Below, one piece after another: positions 16,368-24,445 of a stretch of DNA of 64,000 bases. The stretch is from the NCBI RefSeq assembly GCF_014652135.1, contig NZ_BMYF01000006.1, positions 111,517 to 175,516 of the forward strand, in the 5' to 3' direction. The translations under genes were made by a program, and so were the position numbers. The DNA is from Mongoliitalea lutea (GTDB lineage Bacteria; Bacteroidota; Bacteroidia; Cytophagales; Cyclobacteriaceae). The notes under the pieces are model-generated. The model had not been told where the DNA came from, did not search any database, and was given only the letters and a program-made list of their open reading frames with translations. Position 1 is the stretch's first letter, and each line of letters opens with the position of its first letter.

Positions 16368-17717
16368 TTAATCTTGTATTTCAGTCACTCTTTTGGATAA
16401 ATTACTGGTACGTTGAATGAATTGGTCAATGCTTCTTAACTCTGAATCGACAAAATGACCTTTATCCCTTAGGCTGCTGAGGTGCTGCCGATACTTGCTA
16501 AATGCCTCAATTGCTTTGTCAAATTCTCCCAAGCGTTGATAAATCAGTCCTTCTTCTTTGTAGAGTTCGGGGAATTCTTCCCAGGATTTCGCTCGTCCTT
16601 TTTCAATATATGCTAAGGCTAGTTCATTGGACTCCAAATCGTTGTATTGTTTTCTGATGATTCGGCTCATCAAAAAATAATCCATGTCTGTAGTCAGTCC
16701 ATGATCTTCCAATCGTTGAATCATATGGTAAGCTGTACCATAATGTTTGAAGTGAAACTGAGTCCAAGCAGCAACACTGATGGCAGGTGCAAGTTGGGTT
16801 ATAAAAGCCACTTCGTCATAATTGACAACTTCTGGATACGTGTGTAAAAATTTTTGAGCCGTTTGTTTGGCTATTATCCGTTGTGCATTGTTATATTCAG
16901 CCCCTATATTACTTCGGGTATTTCTCGATAAAAAATATACAGAAGCACCTAAATCTGCCGCCAATCCATAATCATGCCATCTTCCAGTATTTACTTCGTC
17001 TACAGCCATGGCTGTAGCAGCGGCAACGGCCGTGATGGTACCCCAGATTCGCGCATTTCGTTCTGCTTTCAAGGCTCTGTTAAAATTAATCAGATTGTGT
17101 TCCAACACCACATGGGCAATATTCTCAGCAAGTAATTGGATAAGTTGCTCCTCAGTTTGTAAAGTAGCCAATAAGCCTGTTGTCAACACAATCATTCCAT
17201 TGTCAAAAGCAAAACTGCTTTCTTCAGGGGATTTCAAAACCAAAATACTGAAGTTCCGTTGACGCTCTTTGAGCATTTCGAACGGGTGAATGGCCAATGT
17301 CAATTGATATAAATAATCGCTTAGCAATTCATCTTCAAAAATTAAGTTATTCTTTAAAGCAGTAGAATAGTAATCCATGGCATCTTCGTACAATTCTTGC
17401 CGCTTTTCTTTTTCCCAACCCACTTTGGTGATTTCATCAGCACGGTTGGTAAACCAAACTTCTTCCCAGAAGTCCATATCAGGGTTTAAAATTTCTATGC
17501 GATCCTCATCAATAAATTTACGATTACCATAACTGATATACCCATACTGTTTGGTTACGCCATCAAATTTCATTCGTTGGGATACTACAGTAATGGTATC
17601 CCCTGCAGCATGTTCACCTGCTGACCTGAGTAAGACACCCTTTAATTGGATCATATCCTGAGCACTAATCAGCCCTGTAAGCAATGCCAGGATAAAAGAG
17701 AGAGAATACTTAAGCAT
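16368..17717 (-). CDS. M48-type peptidase homologue with lost HExxH zinc motif, TPR tail
   Basis: 449 residues with a Sec signal peptide (1-19). The segment SSFAFDNGMIVLTTGLLATL (about 168-187) followed by LLAENIAHVVLEH matches the M48 core, where the family has FA...G.I.V..GLL...  and HExxH. Here the metal motif reads Glu198-Asn199-Ile-Ala-His202: the first His and the catalytic Glu are replaced, so zinc hydrolysis should be lost. The surrounding fold signature and the downstream EH are kept. The C-terminal third (about 330-440) has TPR-like helices (YKEEGLIYQRLGEFDKAIEAFSKY), as in BepA/YfgC-type periplasmic M48 proteins. It may act as a non-catalytic chaperone or scaffold. A single gene with its own terminator. 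Confidence 0.75.
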   Translation of the reverse strand: MLKYSLSFILALLTGLISAQDMIQLKGVLLRSAGEHAAGDTITVVSQRMKFDGVTKQYGYISYGNRKFIDEDRIEILNPDMDFWEEVWFTNRADEITKVGWEKEKRQELYEDAMDYYSTALKNNLIFEDELLSDYLYQLTLAIHPFEMLKERQRNFSILVLKSPEESSFAFDNGMIVLTTGLLATLQTEEQLIQLLAENIAHVVLEHNLINFNRALKAERNARIWGTITAVAAATAMAVDEVNTGRWHDYGLAADLGASVYFLSRNTRSNIGAEYNNAQRIIAKQTAQKFLHTYPEVVNYDEVAFITQLAPAISVAAWTQFHFKHYGTAYHMIQRLEDHGLTTDMDYFLMSRIIRKQYNDLESNELALAYIEKGRAKSWEEFPELYKEEGLIYQRLGEFDKAIEAFSKYRQHLSSLRDKGHFVDSELRSIDQFIQRTSNLSKRVTEIQD

Positions 17718-17882
17718 AGCTTCTATTGTTTGGTTAAGTTGACTTACGCAGAACTAAAGATGCTAGTTGTTAAGTTTTGGAATTTTTATTAAAAAAATTC
17801 TTTGTTAGTTGCAATAATAAAACACCATCCTCATAAAAGTCATAAAATTTAATTTGGTTTAGAAAAAACGCTTTACTTATTC

Positions 17883-19181
17883 TTAAGCTCGTCTATAACT
17901 TACGAAGCTTGATAACCTCCTCATCGCTTCTTGTATTCCCTCCAATGGCTGACTGGAAATTACCATTCGATACCAGCCTTTTTCAGAATGCCCAAAACCG
18001 TTGGTTGGTGTTAAAAGAATGCCTGTTTCATGGAAAATATCCAACCATAATTTTTCTTCTCCTGCTGCGGAATGTTCTTGAAGGAATTCACTCAGATTGG
18101 CCCATACAAATAAGCTTCCGTAAGAAGGGGTGTAAGGAATCTTTAAAGATTTGAGGGTATGGATTATAGCTGCATAATTTTCAGTCAGAGCAGCCTGAGA
18201 ATGGGTAATAAACCGATCCATAAATGCAGTGTCTGTTAATACTTCCTGCATCAGCCATTGGGTATAATTGGAGATCGCATGCGACAAACCAACATTTCGG
18301 TAACCCTTGATCAATTCTTGGTTGTGTGAGTACATGGCACCAACCCTAAAACCGGAAATTCCTAAATCCTTGGAAAAGGAATACCAAAAATGCAGGAAGG
18401 GACTTTTTCTCTCCTCAATTACTTGAAGGAATGAATGAAAACAGTCATCCGTTGGATAATCTTTTGTGATAGTAGGATGTTGGGTGTCTATCAAAGACAT
18501 GCCGTATATCTCATTCACTATCATATGCACTTCATTCGAAATGCACCAATCCGCCAGCTGATTTAATTCTTGTAGTGTATAGATTTTTCCCGTAGGATTA
18601 TCAGGCTGGGTTAAAATCAATAGTTTACATTCACTTCCCGAGGCTTTGATGGAACTTTTGGCTTCATCAAGTTTGACTAGAGAAATCGCTTTGCCCATTT
18701 CAACTTGTAGATCGTATCGTTCCACTCCCGAAAAAACTTGTAAGTCAGCCGTGTAAACCGGATAGCTGGGGGCTGGTATGACTGCTGTATCTCCTGGGTT
18801 TGCTAACAAAAAACTGCTCATTTCAATGACTGCCGTAGCCCCTGCTGAGCATGCTAAATTTGCTGGATCTAATGGTTTGACCTTCAAAAAGCGCTCAAAA
18901 TAGCCACATACAGCCTCACGGAATGAAAGTACCCCAGCTGGGTCTCCATAACTCGAAGTCCAATCCGTCAACGTTTGCTGTCGGCATATGTGTTGGATTT
19001 TCTCATGTAATAATTCCCATCCTAAGTGGTTTTCAGCCATGTTCATTGGGATAGCACCTGTTGGATTCTTCTCAGGATGATAGGGGTTTTCCAGCACTTG
19101 GTAATATAAGTCTAGATCTACCCGCATGGCATTTGCTGCTGCTTTTATTCCTCGTTTACTTAGATTGTTTGCTTGTTTCAT
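17883..19181 (-). CDS. PLP aminotransferase class I, ACC-synthase-like
   Basis: The frame extends to 19469, but the family N-terminus begins at ATG 19181 (MKQANNLSKRG), giving 432 residues and a 4-base ATGA overlap with the upstream transporter gene. Early NPTGAIPMNMAENHLGW resembles 1-aminocyclopropane-1-carboxylate synthases, as does FSKDLGISGFRVGAMYS with the PLP-binding Lys271. NPTG is at 195-198. Unusually, the position that normally holds the Asp bonding the PLP ring nitrogen (DEIY) is Asn223 (NEIY). The real reaction is unknown: aminotransferase, lyase or ACC-synthase-like. It is last in a probable operon MFS - EamA - aminotransferase, pointing to metabolism and export of an amino compound. 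Confidence 0.82.
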   Translation of the reverse strand: MKQANNLSKRGIKAAANAMRVDLDLYYQVLENPYHPEKNPTGAIPMNMAENHLGWELLHEKIQHICRQQTLTDWTSSYGDPAGVLSFREAVCGYFERFLKVKPLDPANLACSAGATAVIEMSSFLLANPGDTAVIPAPSYPVYTADLQVFSGVERYDLQVEMGKAISLVKLDEAKSSIKASGSECKLLILTQPDNPTGKIYTLQELNQLADWCISNEVHMIVNEIYGMSLIDTQHPTITKDYPTDDCFHSFLQVIEERKSPFLHFWYSFSKDLGISGFRVGAMYSHNQELIKGYRNVGLSHAISNYTQWLMQEVLTDTAFMDRFITHSQAALTENYAAIIHTLKSLKIPYTPSYGSLFVWANLSEFLQEHSAAGEEKLWLDIFHETGILLTPTNGFGHSEKGWYRMVISSQPLEGIQEAMRRLSSFVSYRRA

Positions 19182-20104
19182 GGTTGATTGCTGGTTGTAA
19201 CTGGTTTTTTGTTGAGGGTCAAGATAGCAACGGTTGCCAAGATCAAGATAGTTCCCAACCAATCCATGCCAGTAAATAGGATTCCTAACCAAAACACGGC
19301 TGTAATGGCAGCAGATAAAGGCTCTACGCTGCACAATAAAGAAGCGGTTTGGGCACCAATCAGATTCAATGAATGTAAGAATATGGAAAAAGGAATGACT
19401 GTTCCGAAAACTATGATAAAGCCGACTGCTCCATAGGTTTCTATGTCCCAGATTCCACTCCAATACCAAGGCTGTGTATACAGTGCAAAGGTCACACCTC
19501 CAATAAGCATGCCCCAGGCTGTGACCGTATTAGAGGAAAATCTCCGTAAGAGTTGTACGGGTTGGATGGTATAAAATGCTAAAGCCAAGGCCGATAAAAT
19601 ACCCCAGATGATTGCAGCTTTGGAAATAACCAAACTCTCAATGGTCCCATGGGTGACCAGTAAAAAGATACCTATACTAGCCAAAACAAGCGCAGCATAC
19701 TCTCGCCAAGTGGGCCATCTTCTGTATTTGATAGCATAAAAAGCCACCACAAATACAGGTCCGACATATTGGAGGATGGTAGCAGTGGCTGCATTGGAAA
19801 GAGAGATGCTATAGAAGTAGGTGTACTGCACGGTTACCATACCAATAGCGCCAAAGAGGAAAAGCTCAATCCCGTCTTTGGGTTTTTTCCAAATATGCTT
19901 AATATCAGTTCCAGCCTTGTTAAATCCATAGCTCAATAAAATGACACCTGCGATAAGCATTCGCCAAGTAACCAGCCAGTCGGGAGCAATGGATTTTACT
20001 TCAAATAAAAATTGGGCAACTGTACCGGAGATGCCCCACAATACTGCCGCTGTAAGGGCCATGATATAACCTGATACAGCTTTAGAGCTGCTTACTCGGA
20101 CCAT
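19178..20104 (-). CDS. EamA/DMT-family transporter
   Basis: 308 residues from ATG 20104 (a TTG at 20113 is an alternative). About ten hydrophobic helices form two EamA repeats. The first repeat has AAVLWGISGTVAQFLF and NAATATILQYVGPVFV. The second has SALALAFYTIQP, GAQTASLLCSVEPLSAAI and WLGTILILATVAIL. Such carriers export amino acids, metabolites or drugs across the inner membrane. The stop overlaps the aminotransferase start by four bases (ATGA), so translation is coupled. Export of the aminotransferase product or of a related amino acid is a reasonable guess, not shown. Confidence 0.85.
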   Translation of the reverse strand: MVRVSSSKAVSGYIMALTAAVLWGISGTVAQFLFEVKSIAPDWLVTWRMLIAGVILLSYGFNKAGTDIKHIWKKPKDGIELFLFGAIGMVTVQYTYFYSISLSNAATATILQYVGPVFVVAFYAIKYRRWPTWREYAALVLASIGIFLLVTHGTIESLVISKAAIIWGILSALALAFYTIQPVQLLRRFSSNTVTAWGMLIGGVTFALYTQPWYWSGIWDIETYGAVGFIIVFGTVIPFSIFLHSLNLIGAQTASLLCSVEPLSAAITAVFWLGILFTGMDWLGTILILATVAILTLNKKPVTTSNQP

Positions 20105-20155
20105 GTGATTCAAATTTCAGCGAATCTAAGGATTCATTCCCTTAATTCATATGGC

Positions 20156-21328
20156 TTAATCTGTGAGAGCATTTCTTTTTTTGAAGCGATAAATTACTGC
20201 ATAGGCAAGTGCTAATAAAACAGCTTGAATGGCAAATGAAAAGGAGATGATTTCCAATCCAAAATACTCTGCCAAAAAGCCCGAGCTTGCCGGTAACAAA
20301 GCACCTCCAACCATAGCTGCTGAAATTTGGAAACTGATCAAGGTAGGAGCGAATTTTGGTTCAAACAGTGTGGATGCTAAAGCAATCATAGAAGGGAAAA
20401 TGGGTGCACAACTAAGACCGATGAGGGCAACTGAAGCATAGCTCAAATTGGCATTCACATCCCAATAGAGCATCATGCTTCCCAACACAATACCAATAGT
20501 TCCAAGGCTGAGAACTTTGGAGGTACTGGATTTCCGCAATACAAATCCAAAAAATATCCTTCCTAGAGTCAAGCTTCCCCAATAGGTGCTTACCCATAAT
20601 CCTCCTGTATCTTCAGCAATTCCTCGGGACTGGGTTAGGATGGTGTAAAGCCATTGTCCAACGCCAATTTCAAATCCTGTATACAGAAAAAATACCAATA
20701 TGCTGAGAAAGGCCATAGGCTGTTGGATACTCTCTCGAAAGCTTCCAGCTTTGGGGTCTGGGGATTCGGTGGCTTGATTTTTCCAAAGTTTTATGGTGGA
20801 AAGGAATACAATTCCTAATCCAATTTGAATCCCCCCAACAATAAAGTAACCCATTGTCCACGAGTCTCCTTGGGTAAATAAATAGGTTAAAATCAAAGGG
20901 CCTGAGGTTGCCCCAATACCATAAAAAGCATGAAGCCAGTTAACCACACTGGGAGAGAAATTAGCGGAGGCGAAGATATTAAGAGAGGTATCAATTGCTC
21001 CACCGCCAGCACCCAAGAAGTAGGCAGCAATCAATAGAAAAGGTAATCCACCTGCCCAAGTAAAAGCCCATAAACTTACTCCTGTCAGCATGCAGCTCCC
21101 TGCTAGTAGCCAGCCTAAAGAAATGATGTTGCTGATTTTAGAATTACTCAAGCTCGCACTCAAGTATCCTGCCACAAAGGCCATTAAAATAAGTCCAAGT
21201 TTTTCAAGACGGATATCGATAGCCTCACTGATAAATGGCCAAGCGATTCCTAATAGTCCATCAGGTAATCCCAAACTGATAAACGCTATAAAGGAAATGA
21301 ATATAAGCAGGTTTTTTCGAGACTTCAT
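20156..21328 (-). CDS. MFS transporter
   Basis: 390 residues with about 12 membrane helices. The first helix reads LGLPDGLLGIAWP, and the fourth contains FLGAGGGAIDTSLN and the loop NWLHAFYGIGATSGPL, features seen in FHS/sugar-like MFS carriers of Bacteroidota (FucP/YbjJ relatives). The ligand is unknown. The gene lies 51 bases before the EamA transporter on the same strand and 92 bases from the divergent Crp/Fnr regulator, which makes it a likely regulatory target. The C-terminus is basic (RFKKRNALTD). Confidence 0.82.
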   Translation of the reverse strand: MKSRKNLLIFISFIAFISLGLPDGLLGIAWPFISEAIDIRLEKLGLILMAFVAGYLSASLSNSKISNIISLGWLLAGSCMLTGVSLWAFTWAGGLPFLLIAAYFLGAGGGAIDTSLNIFASANFSPSVVNWLHAFYGIGATSGPLILTYLFTQGDSWTMGYFIVGGIQIGLGIVFLSTIKLWKNQATESPDPKAGSFRESIQQPMAFLSILVFFLYTGFEIGVGQWLYTILTQSRGIAEDTGGLWVSTYWGSLTLGRIFFGFVLRKSSTSKVLSLGTIGIVLGSMMLYWDVNANLSYASVALIGLSCAPIFPSMIALASTLFEPKFAPTLISFQISAAMVGGALLPASSGFLAEYFGLEIISFSFAIQAVLLALAYAVIYRFKKRNALTD

Positions 21329-21387
21329 ACGATGGTCTTTTTTGGAAAAAAGGAATGCATTGTGAAGATTATTTCCTAAAATTAACT

Positions 21388-21399
21388 TTCAAATTTGAA
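21388..21399. promoter_or_regulatory. Palindrome TTCAAATTTGAA between MFS and crp-like genes
   Basis: A perfect 12-bp palindrome lies in the 92-base divergent region, 22 bases before the Crp/Fnr start codon. It could be an operator of that regulator, but it also resembles a promoter core (CAAATTTG), so the assignment is tentative. Confidence 0.3.
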
Positions 21400-21420
21400 T
21401 TTTAAGCAATTCCAAAAATT

Positions 21421-22071
21421 ATGATGGGGGCCAAGGGAGATATTGCTACTTATTTAGGTAAGCATTTTGTTCATTTTGAGGATCAATTGAAAAAAGAGAT
21501 TGCCCAAGACGGGGAGTTGGTACTATTTCCAGCGGATGAACTGATTATGGATATTGGACAAAAAGTGGAGCAAATACCCTTGATTGTCAATGGTATCGTG
21601 AAAGTGTTTCGGGAAGATGAGCAGGACAATGAGATATTTTTATATTACTTGGAGCCTGGGGAAGCCTGTGCCATAACCATGATTTGCTCTGCGCGGGAAG
21701 GATATTCCAAAATAAAGGCTATTCCTGTGGAGGATACCACGGTAGTGGTCCTGCCTATAAGCAAGCTCGACGAATGGATGCCCAAATACCAATCCTGGTA
21801 CTTCTTTGTCATGGATAGTTATCAGGATCGCTTTGAAGAACTGCTGAAAGTAGTAGATGCCATTGCCTTCCGGCAAATGGATGAGCGATTATTGGAATAC
21901 TTACATAAAACTGCTGAGGCGAGTAATTCAAGAGTAATCCGTGAAACACAAACTCAAATTGCCCTGGAATTAAATTCAAGCAGAGAGGTGGTGGGGAGAT
22001 TATTGAAAAAACTGGAACAACAAGGTGTAGTGAAGGTGAGCAGGACTCAGATTGAGTTGTTAAAAAACTAA
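21421..22071 (+). CDS. Crp/Fnr-family transcriptional regulator
   Basis: 216 residues. The N-terminal cyclic-nucleotide-type beta domain (about 30-120) has QIPLIVNGIVKVFREDEQDNEIFLYYLEPGE. The long dimer helix (about 125-150) and a winged HTH follow (about 165-210: RETQTQIALELNSSREVVGRLLKKLEQQG). Two Cys in EACAITMICSA sit where many Bacteroidota members have a Cys pair. They could be redox-active but do not form an Fnr iron-sulfur motif. It is divergent from the MFS/EamA/aminotransferase operon and followed by its own terminator. ATG 21421 is chosen; ATG 21424 is an alternative. Confidence 0.88.
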   Translation: MMGAKGDIATYLGKHFVHFEDQLKKEIAQDGELVLFPADELIMDIGQKVEQIPLIVNGIVKVFREDEQDNEIFLYYLEPGEACAITMICSAREGYSKIKAIPVEDTTVVVLPISKLDEWMPKYQSWYFFVMDSYQDRFEELLKVVDAIAFRQMDERLLEYLHKTAEASNSRVIRETQTQIALELNSSREVVGRLLKKLEQQGVVKVSRTQIELLKN

Positions 22072-22101
22072 AGAGAGGGCTGTCAAAGCCCTCTCTTTTT
22101 G
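22071..22101 (+). terminator. Terminator after the Crp/Fnr gene
   Basis: AAGAGAGGGC (22071-22080) pairs with GCCCTCTCTT (22088-22097) over a 7-base loop, followed by more T. It overlaps the last base of the stop codon and also suits the convergent peroxiredoxin gene. Confidence 0.85.
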
Positions 22102-22123
22102 GTTGTTTAGTGGTAGTATATCC

Positions 22124-22771
22124 TTATAGTGATCTTTTTGCCAGATAGAAATCAACCATTTCATAATCCGAAGCTTCTCTATCCAACATTTCTGAAACTG
22201 TTTTTGGTGGAGGGACGATTACTTTTTCTCCCGGTGTCCAATTCAATGGCATTGCGCATTTATTCTGATCAGCTGTTTGAAGTGCTAGTAATACGCGTTT
22301 GATTTCTTCCATATTTCTACCCACATTCAATGGGTAATACATGATCAATCGGATTTTTCCAATTGGGTCGATGAAGAATACAGCTCTTACAGCAGCAGTT
22401 TCACTTTCTCCCGGTTGTAACATTCCATACAACTTGGACACACTCATATCGATATCTGCAATGATAGGGAATTCAAATAACACACCTGTGTTTTTCTTAA
22501 CATTGTTCACCCATGCGATGTGTGAGTGGATGGAATCTATACTCAAACCTACTAATTTGGTTTTGTGCTCATCAAAGAATTTTTGTTCCAATGCAAACCC
22601 GGACATCTCGGTAGTACATACTGGCGTAAAATCCGCAGGATGCGAAAATAAAATTGTCCAGCTATTGTTGATATATTCTGAAAACTGCATGGGACCTGTG
22701 GTCGTCATTGCTTTGAAATCCGGTGCATGATCCCCGATTCTTGGCATACTAGGTGTTGTTTGATCGTTCAT
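22124..22771 (-). CDS. Peroxiredoxin, 1-Cys/Prx6 type
   Basis: This 215-residue cytoplasmic thiol peroxidase reduces hydrogen peroxide and alkyl hydroperoxides. The peroxidatic Cys52 lies in HPADFTPVCTTE. The conserved Arg is in RAVFFIDPIGKIR, and the long Prx6-type C-terminal arm is present with CAMPLNWTPGEKVIVPPPKT. A second Cys in NKCAMPLNW is common in this subgroup, so the resolving mechanism is uncertain. It is a single gene between the convergent Crp/Fnr gene and the divergent CotH-like gene. I see no OxyR-type operator upstream. Confidence 0.92.
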   Translation of the reverse strand: MNDQTTPSMPRIGDHAPDFKAMTTTGPMQFSEYINNSWTILFSHPADFTPVCTTEMSGFALEQKFFDEHKTKLVGLSIDSIHSHIAWVNNVKKNTGVLFEFPIIADIDMSVSKLYGMLQPGESETAAVRAVFFIDPIGKIRLIMYYPLNVGRNMEEIKRVLLALQTADQNKCAMPLNWTPGEKVIVPPPKTVSEMLDREASDYEMVDFYLAKRSL

Positions 22772-22947
22772 ATAAATTTTTGTTAGTGTTAAATTTTGAT
22801 ACTACAAATTACGCTTGTTAGGATAACTATGAACGAGACTTGTGTCACTATTGACTGTAAAAAACGATAGAAAAAAACTATTAATTAAATTAGGTTTTCT
22901 ATCGGCTTGAATGCTGCTTAGTTTTAACTTGTGGACAATTAACCCAA

Positions 22948-24432
22948 ATGATCATGAAATTATTTCAATACCCTCGCTTAATAGTGTCTTTTAGATTCAT
23001 TTTTTTGGGGATGCTTTTTTCTTTGCTGGCATGCCAAGAAAAAATTCAGCCAGATGTGTTGCCAATAGGGGATGATGGACAAGTTTTTGCCATTGATGTA
23101 GGAGATAGCGAGATTCCTTATTTGGTCATCAATACCAATGGGGCTGATATTCCTTTCGAGCCAAGGATTCCAGCTACTTTGAAAATCTATGAAGGGAAAA
23201 AGCTCAAGCAAGAACAACGGATCGGGATTGAGTTTAGGGGAAAGACGAGCTTTAGATTATCCCAGAAAAAAGGCTTCAACATTGAGACCATTGATGGAAC
23301 TGGCAATAGTGTGAATGTTTCTTTTTTTGGTTTGCCTGAGGAAGAAGATTGGCGGCTTGTTGGGCATGTGGTCAATCTTCAAGAAAAATACATGTGGGAC
23401 CAAACGTTGATGTATAATGATGTAGGGTATGAACTTTCTAGAAGTATTGGAAAATATGCTAGTAGGACTAGATTTGTAGAACTAGAAGTCAATGGAGAAT
23501 ATCTTGGAGTGTATTCTTTTATGGAAAAGCTCAAAAGGGATACGCATCGTATTGATGTCAAATCTCTGAATGCGAATTCTACCAATTTATCTGGAGGCTA
23601 TATTTTAACAATTGATAAAACATCGGTAGGAGATGCTGGTATTGGAAAGCCGCTATCGTATTTTTACTCTAATTGGGATGATGATGCGAGGTATACTCCC
23701 GAAAATGGATTTCGGAGTCAATATGACATTTTTGGAAATTTGATAGATTTCGAACCGTATGGGCCGCCCTATCATGCCAACATGTATTTGGAAACCTATT
23801 TTTTGTATGAGTATCCAAAAGATAGAAATATTACCCCTGCTCAAAAAGAGTATATATTCCGGTATATGCATGATTTTGAGACTGCGCTCCTTCAGGATGA
23901 CTTTTCCAAGGGAGAACGTAGTTATGTAGCTTTTGTGGGTTTAGAAAGTTTCGCTGATTATTTTATCATCAATGAATTATGCCGCAATGTAGATGCTTAT
24001 CGTCTCAGTACCTTTTTGCAGAAGGATAGGAATGGAAAGTTGGAAATGGGTCCCGTGTGGGATATGAACATAGGTTTTGATCAAGGTGATCGAATTCCTA
24101 TGAATGGATGGGTGATGCGTTACAATAATTTTGTTTCCAATGATCCGTGGATGATTCATTTTTGGTGGCCCCGCTTGATGGAAGACCCGGAGTTTCGGAA
24201 ATTGATCAAACAGCGTTGGACAAATTACAGAAATGGCCCGCTATCAGACATTGCATTGACCCGATTGGTAGATAAGAATGCAGATTACTTGGAAAAGAAT
24301 GGAGCTGTACAGCGAAACTATGCCAAATGGGATCAAGGGATAGGTGTAAATTATCCCGATGCAGTACGGAATTTGAAAAATTTCCTAACCCAACGAGCCG
24401 CTTGGATGGACGGGGAAATTATGGGGTTTTAG
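22948..24432 (+). CDS. CotH-kinase-family lipoprotein
   Basis: 494 residues. Signal peptide with lipobox FSLLAC (lipid-anchored Cys29). The CotH domain fills most of the protein: FRGKTSFRLSQKKGFNIE (about 92-109), LGVYSFMEKLKRD, GGYILTIDK, and a metal/ATP-binding-like block GPVWDMNIGFDQGD (about 369-382). CotH proteins of Bacillus spores are atypical protein kinases; bacterial lipoprotein versions outside spore formers have no settled substrate. The position on the cell envelope would separate it from cytoplasmic ATP, so kinase activity is doubtful. Start at ATG 22948; ATG 22954 is also possible. Convergent with the following aminotransferase, 13 bases apart. Confidence 0.82.
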   Translation: MIMKLFQYPRLIVSFRFIFLGMLFSLLACQEKIQPDVLPIGDDGQVFAIDVGDSEIPYLVINTNGADIPFEPRIPATLKIYEGKKLKQEQRIGIEFRGKTSFRLSQKKGFNIETIDGTGNSVNVSFFGLPEEEDWRLVGHVVNLQEKYMWDQTLMYNDVGYELSRSIGKYASRTRFVELEVNGEYLGVYSFMEKLKRDTHRIDVKSLNANSTNLSGGYILTIDKTSVGDAGIGKPLSYFYSNWDDDARYTPENGFRSQYDIFGNLIDFEPYGPPYHANMYLETYFLYEYPKDRNITPAQKEYIFRYMHDFETALLQDDFSKGERSYVAFVGLESFADYFIINELCRNVDAYRLSTFLQKDRNGKLEMGPVWDMNIGFDQGDRIPMNGWVMRYNNFVSNDPWMIHFWWPRLMEDPEFRKLIKQRWTNYRNGPLSDIALTRLVDKNADYLEKNGAVQRNYAKWDQGIGVNYPDAVRNLKNFLTQRAAWMDGEIMGF

Positions 24433-24445
24433 AGAGAAGTTATAG

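Noticed and set aside
19182-19469. N-terminal extension of the ACC-synthase-like aminotransferase
   Set aside because: The extra residues lie in another frame of the EamA gene, and family similarity starts at ATG 19181.
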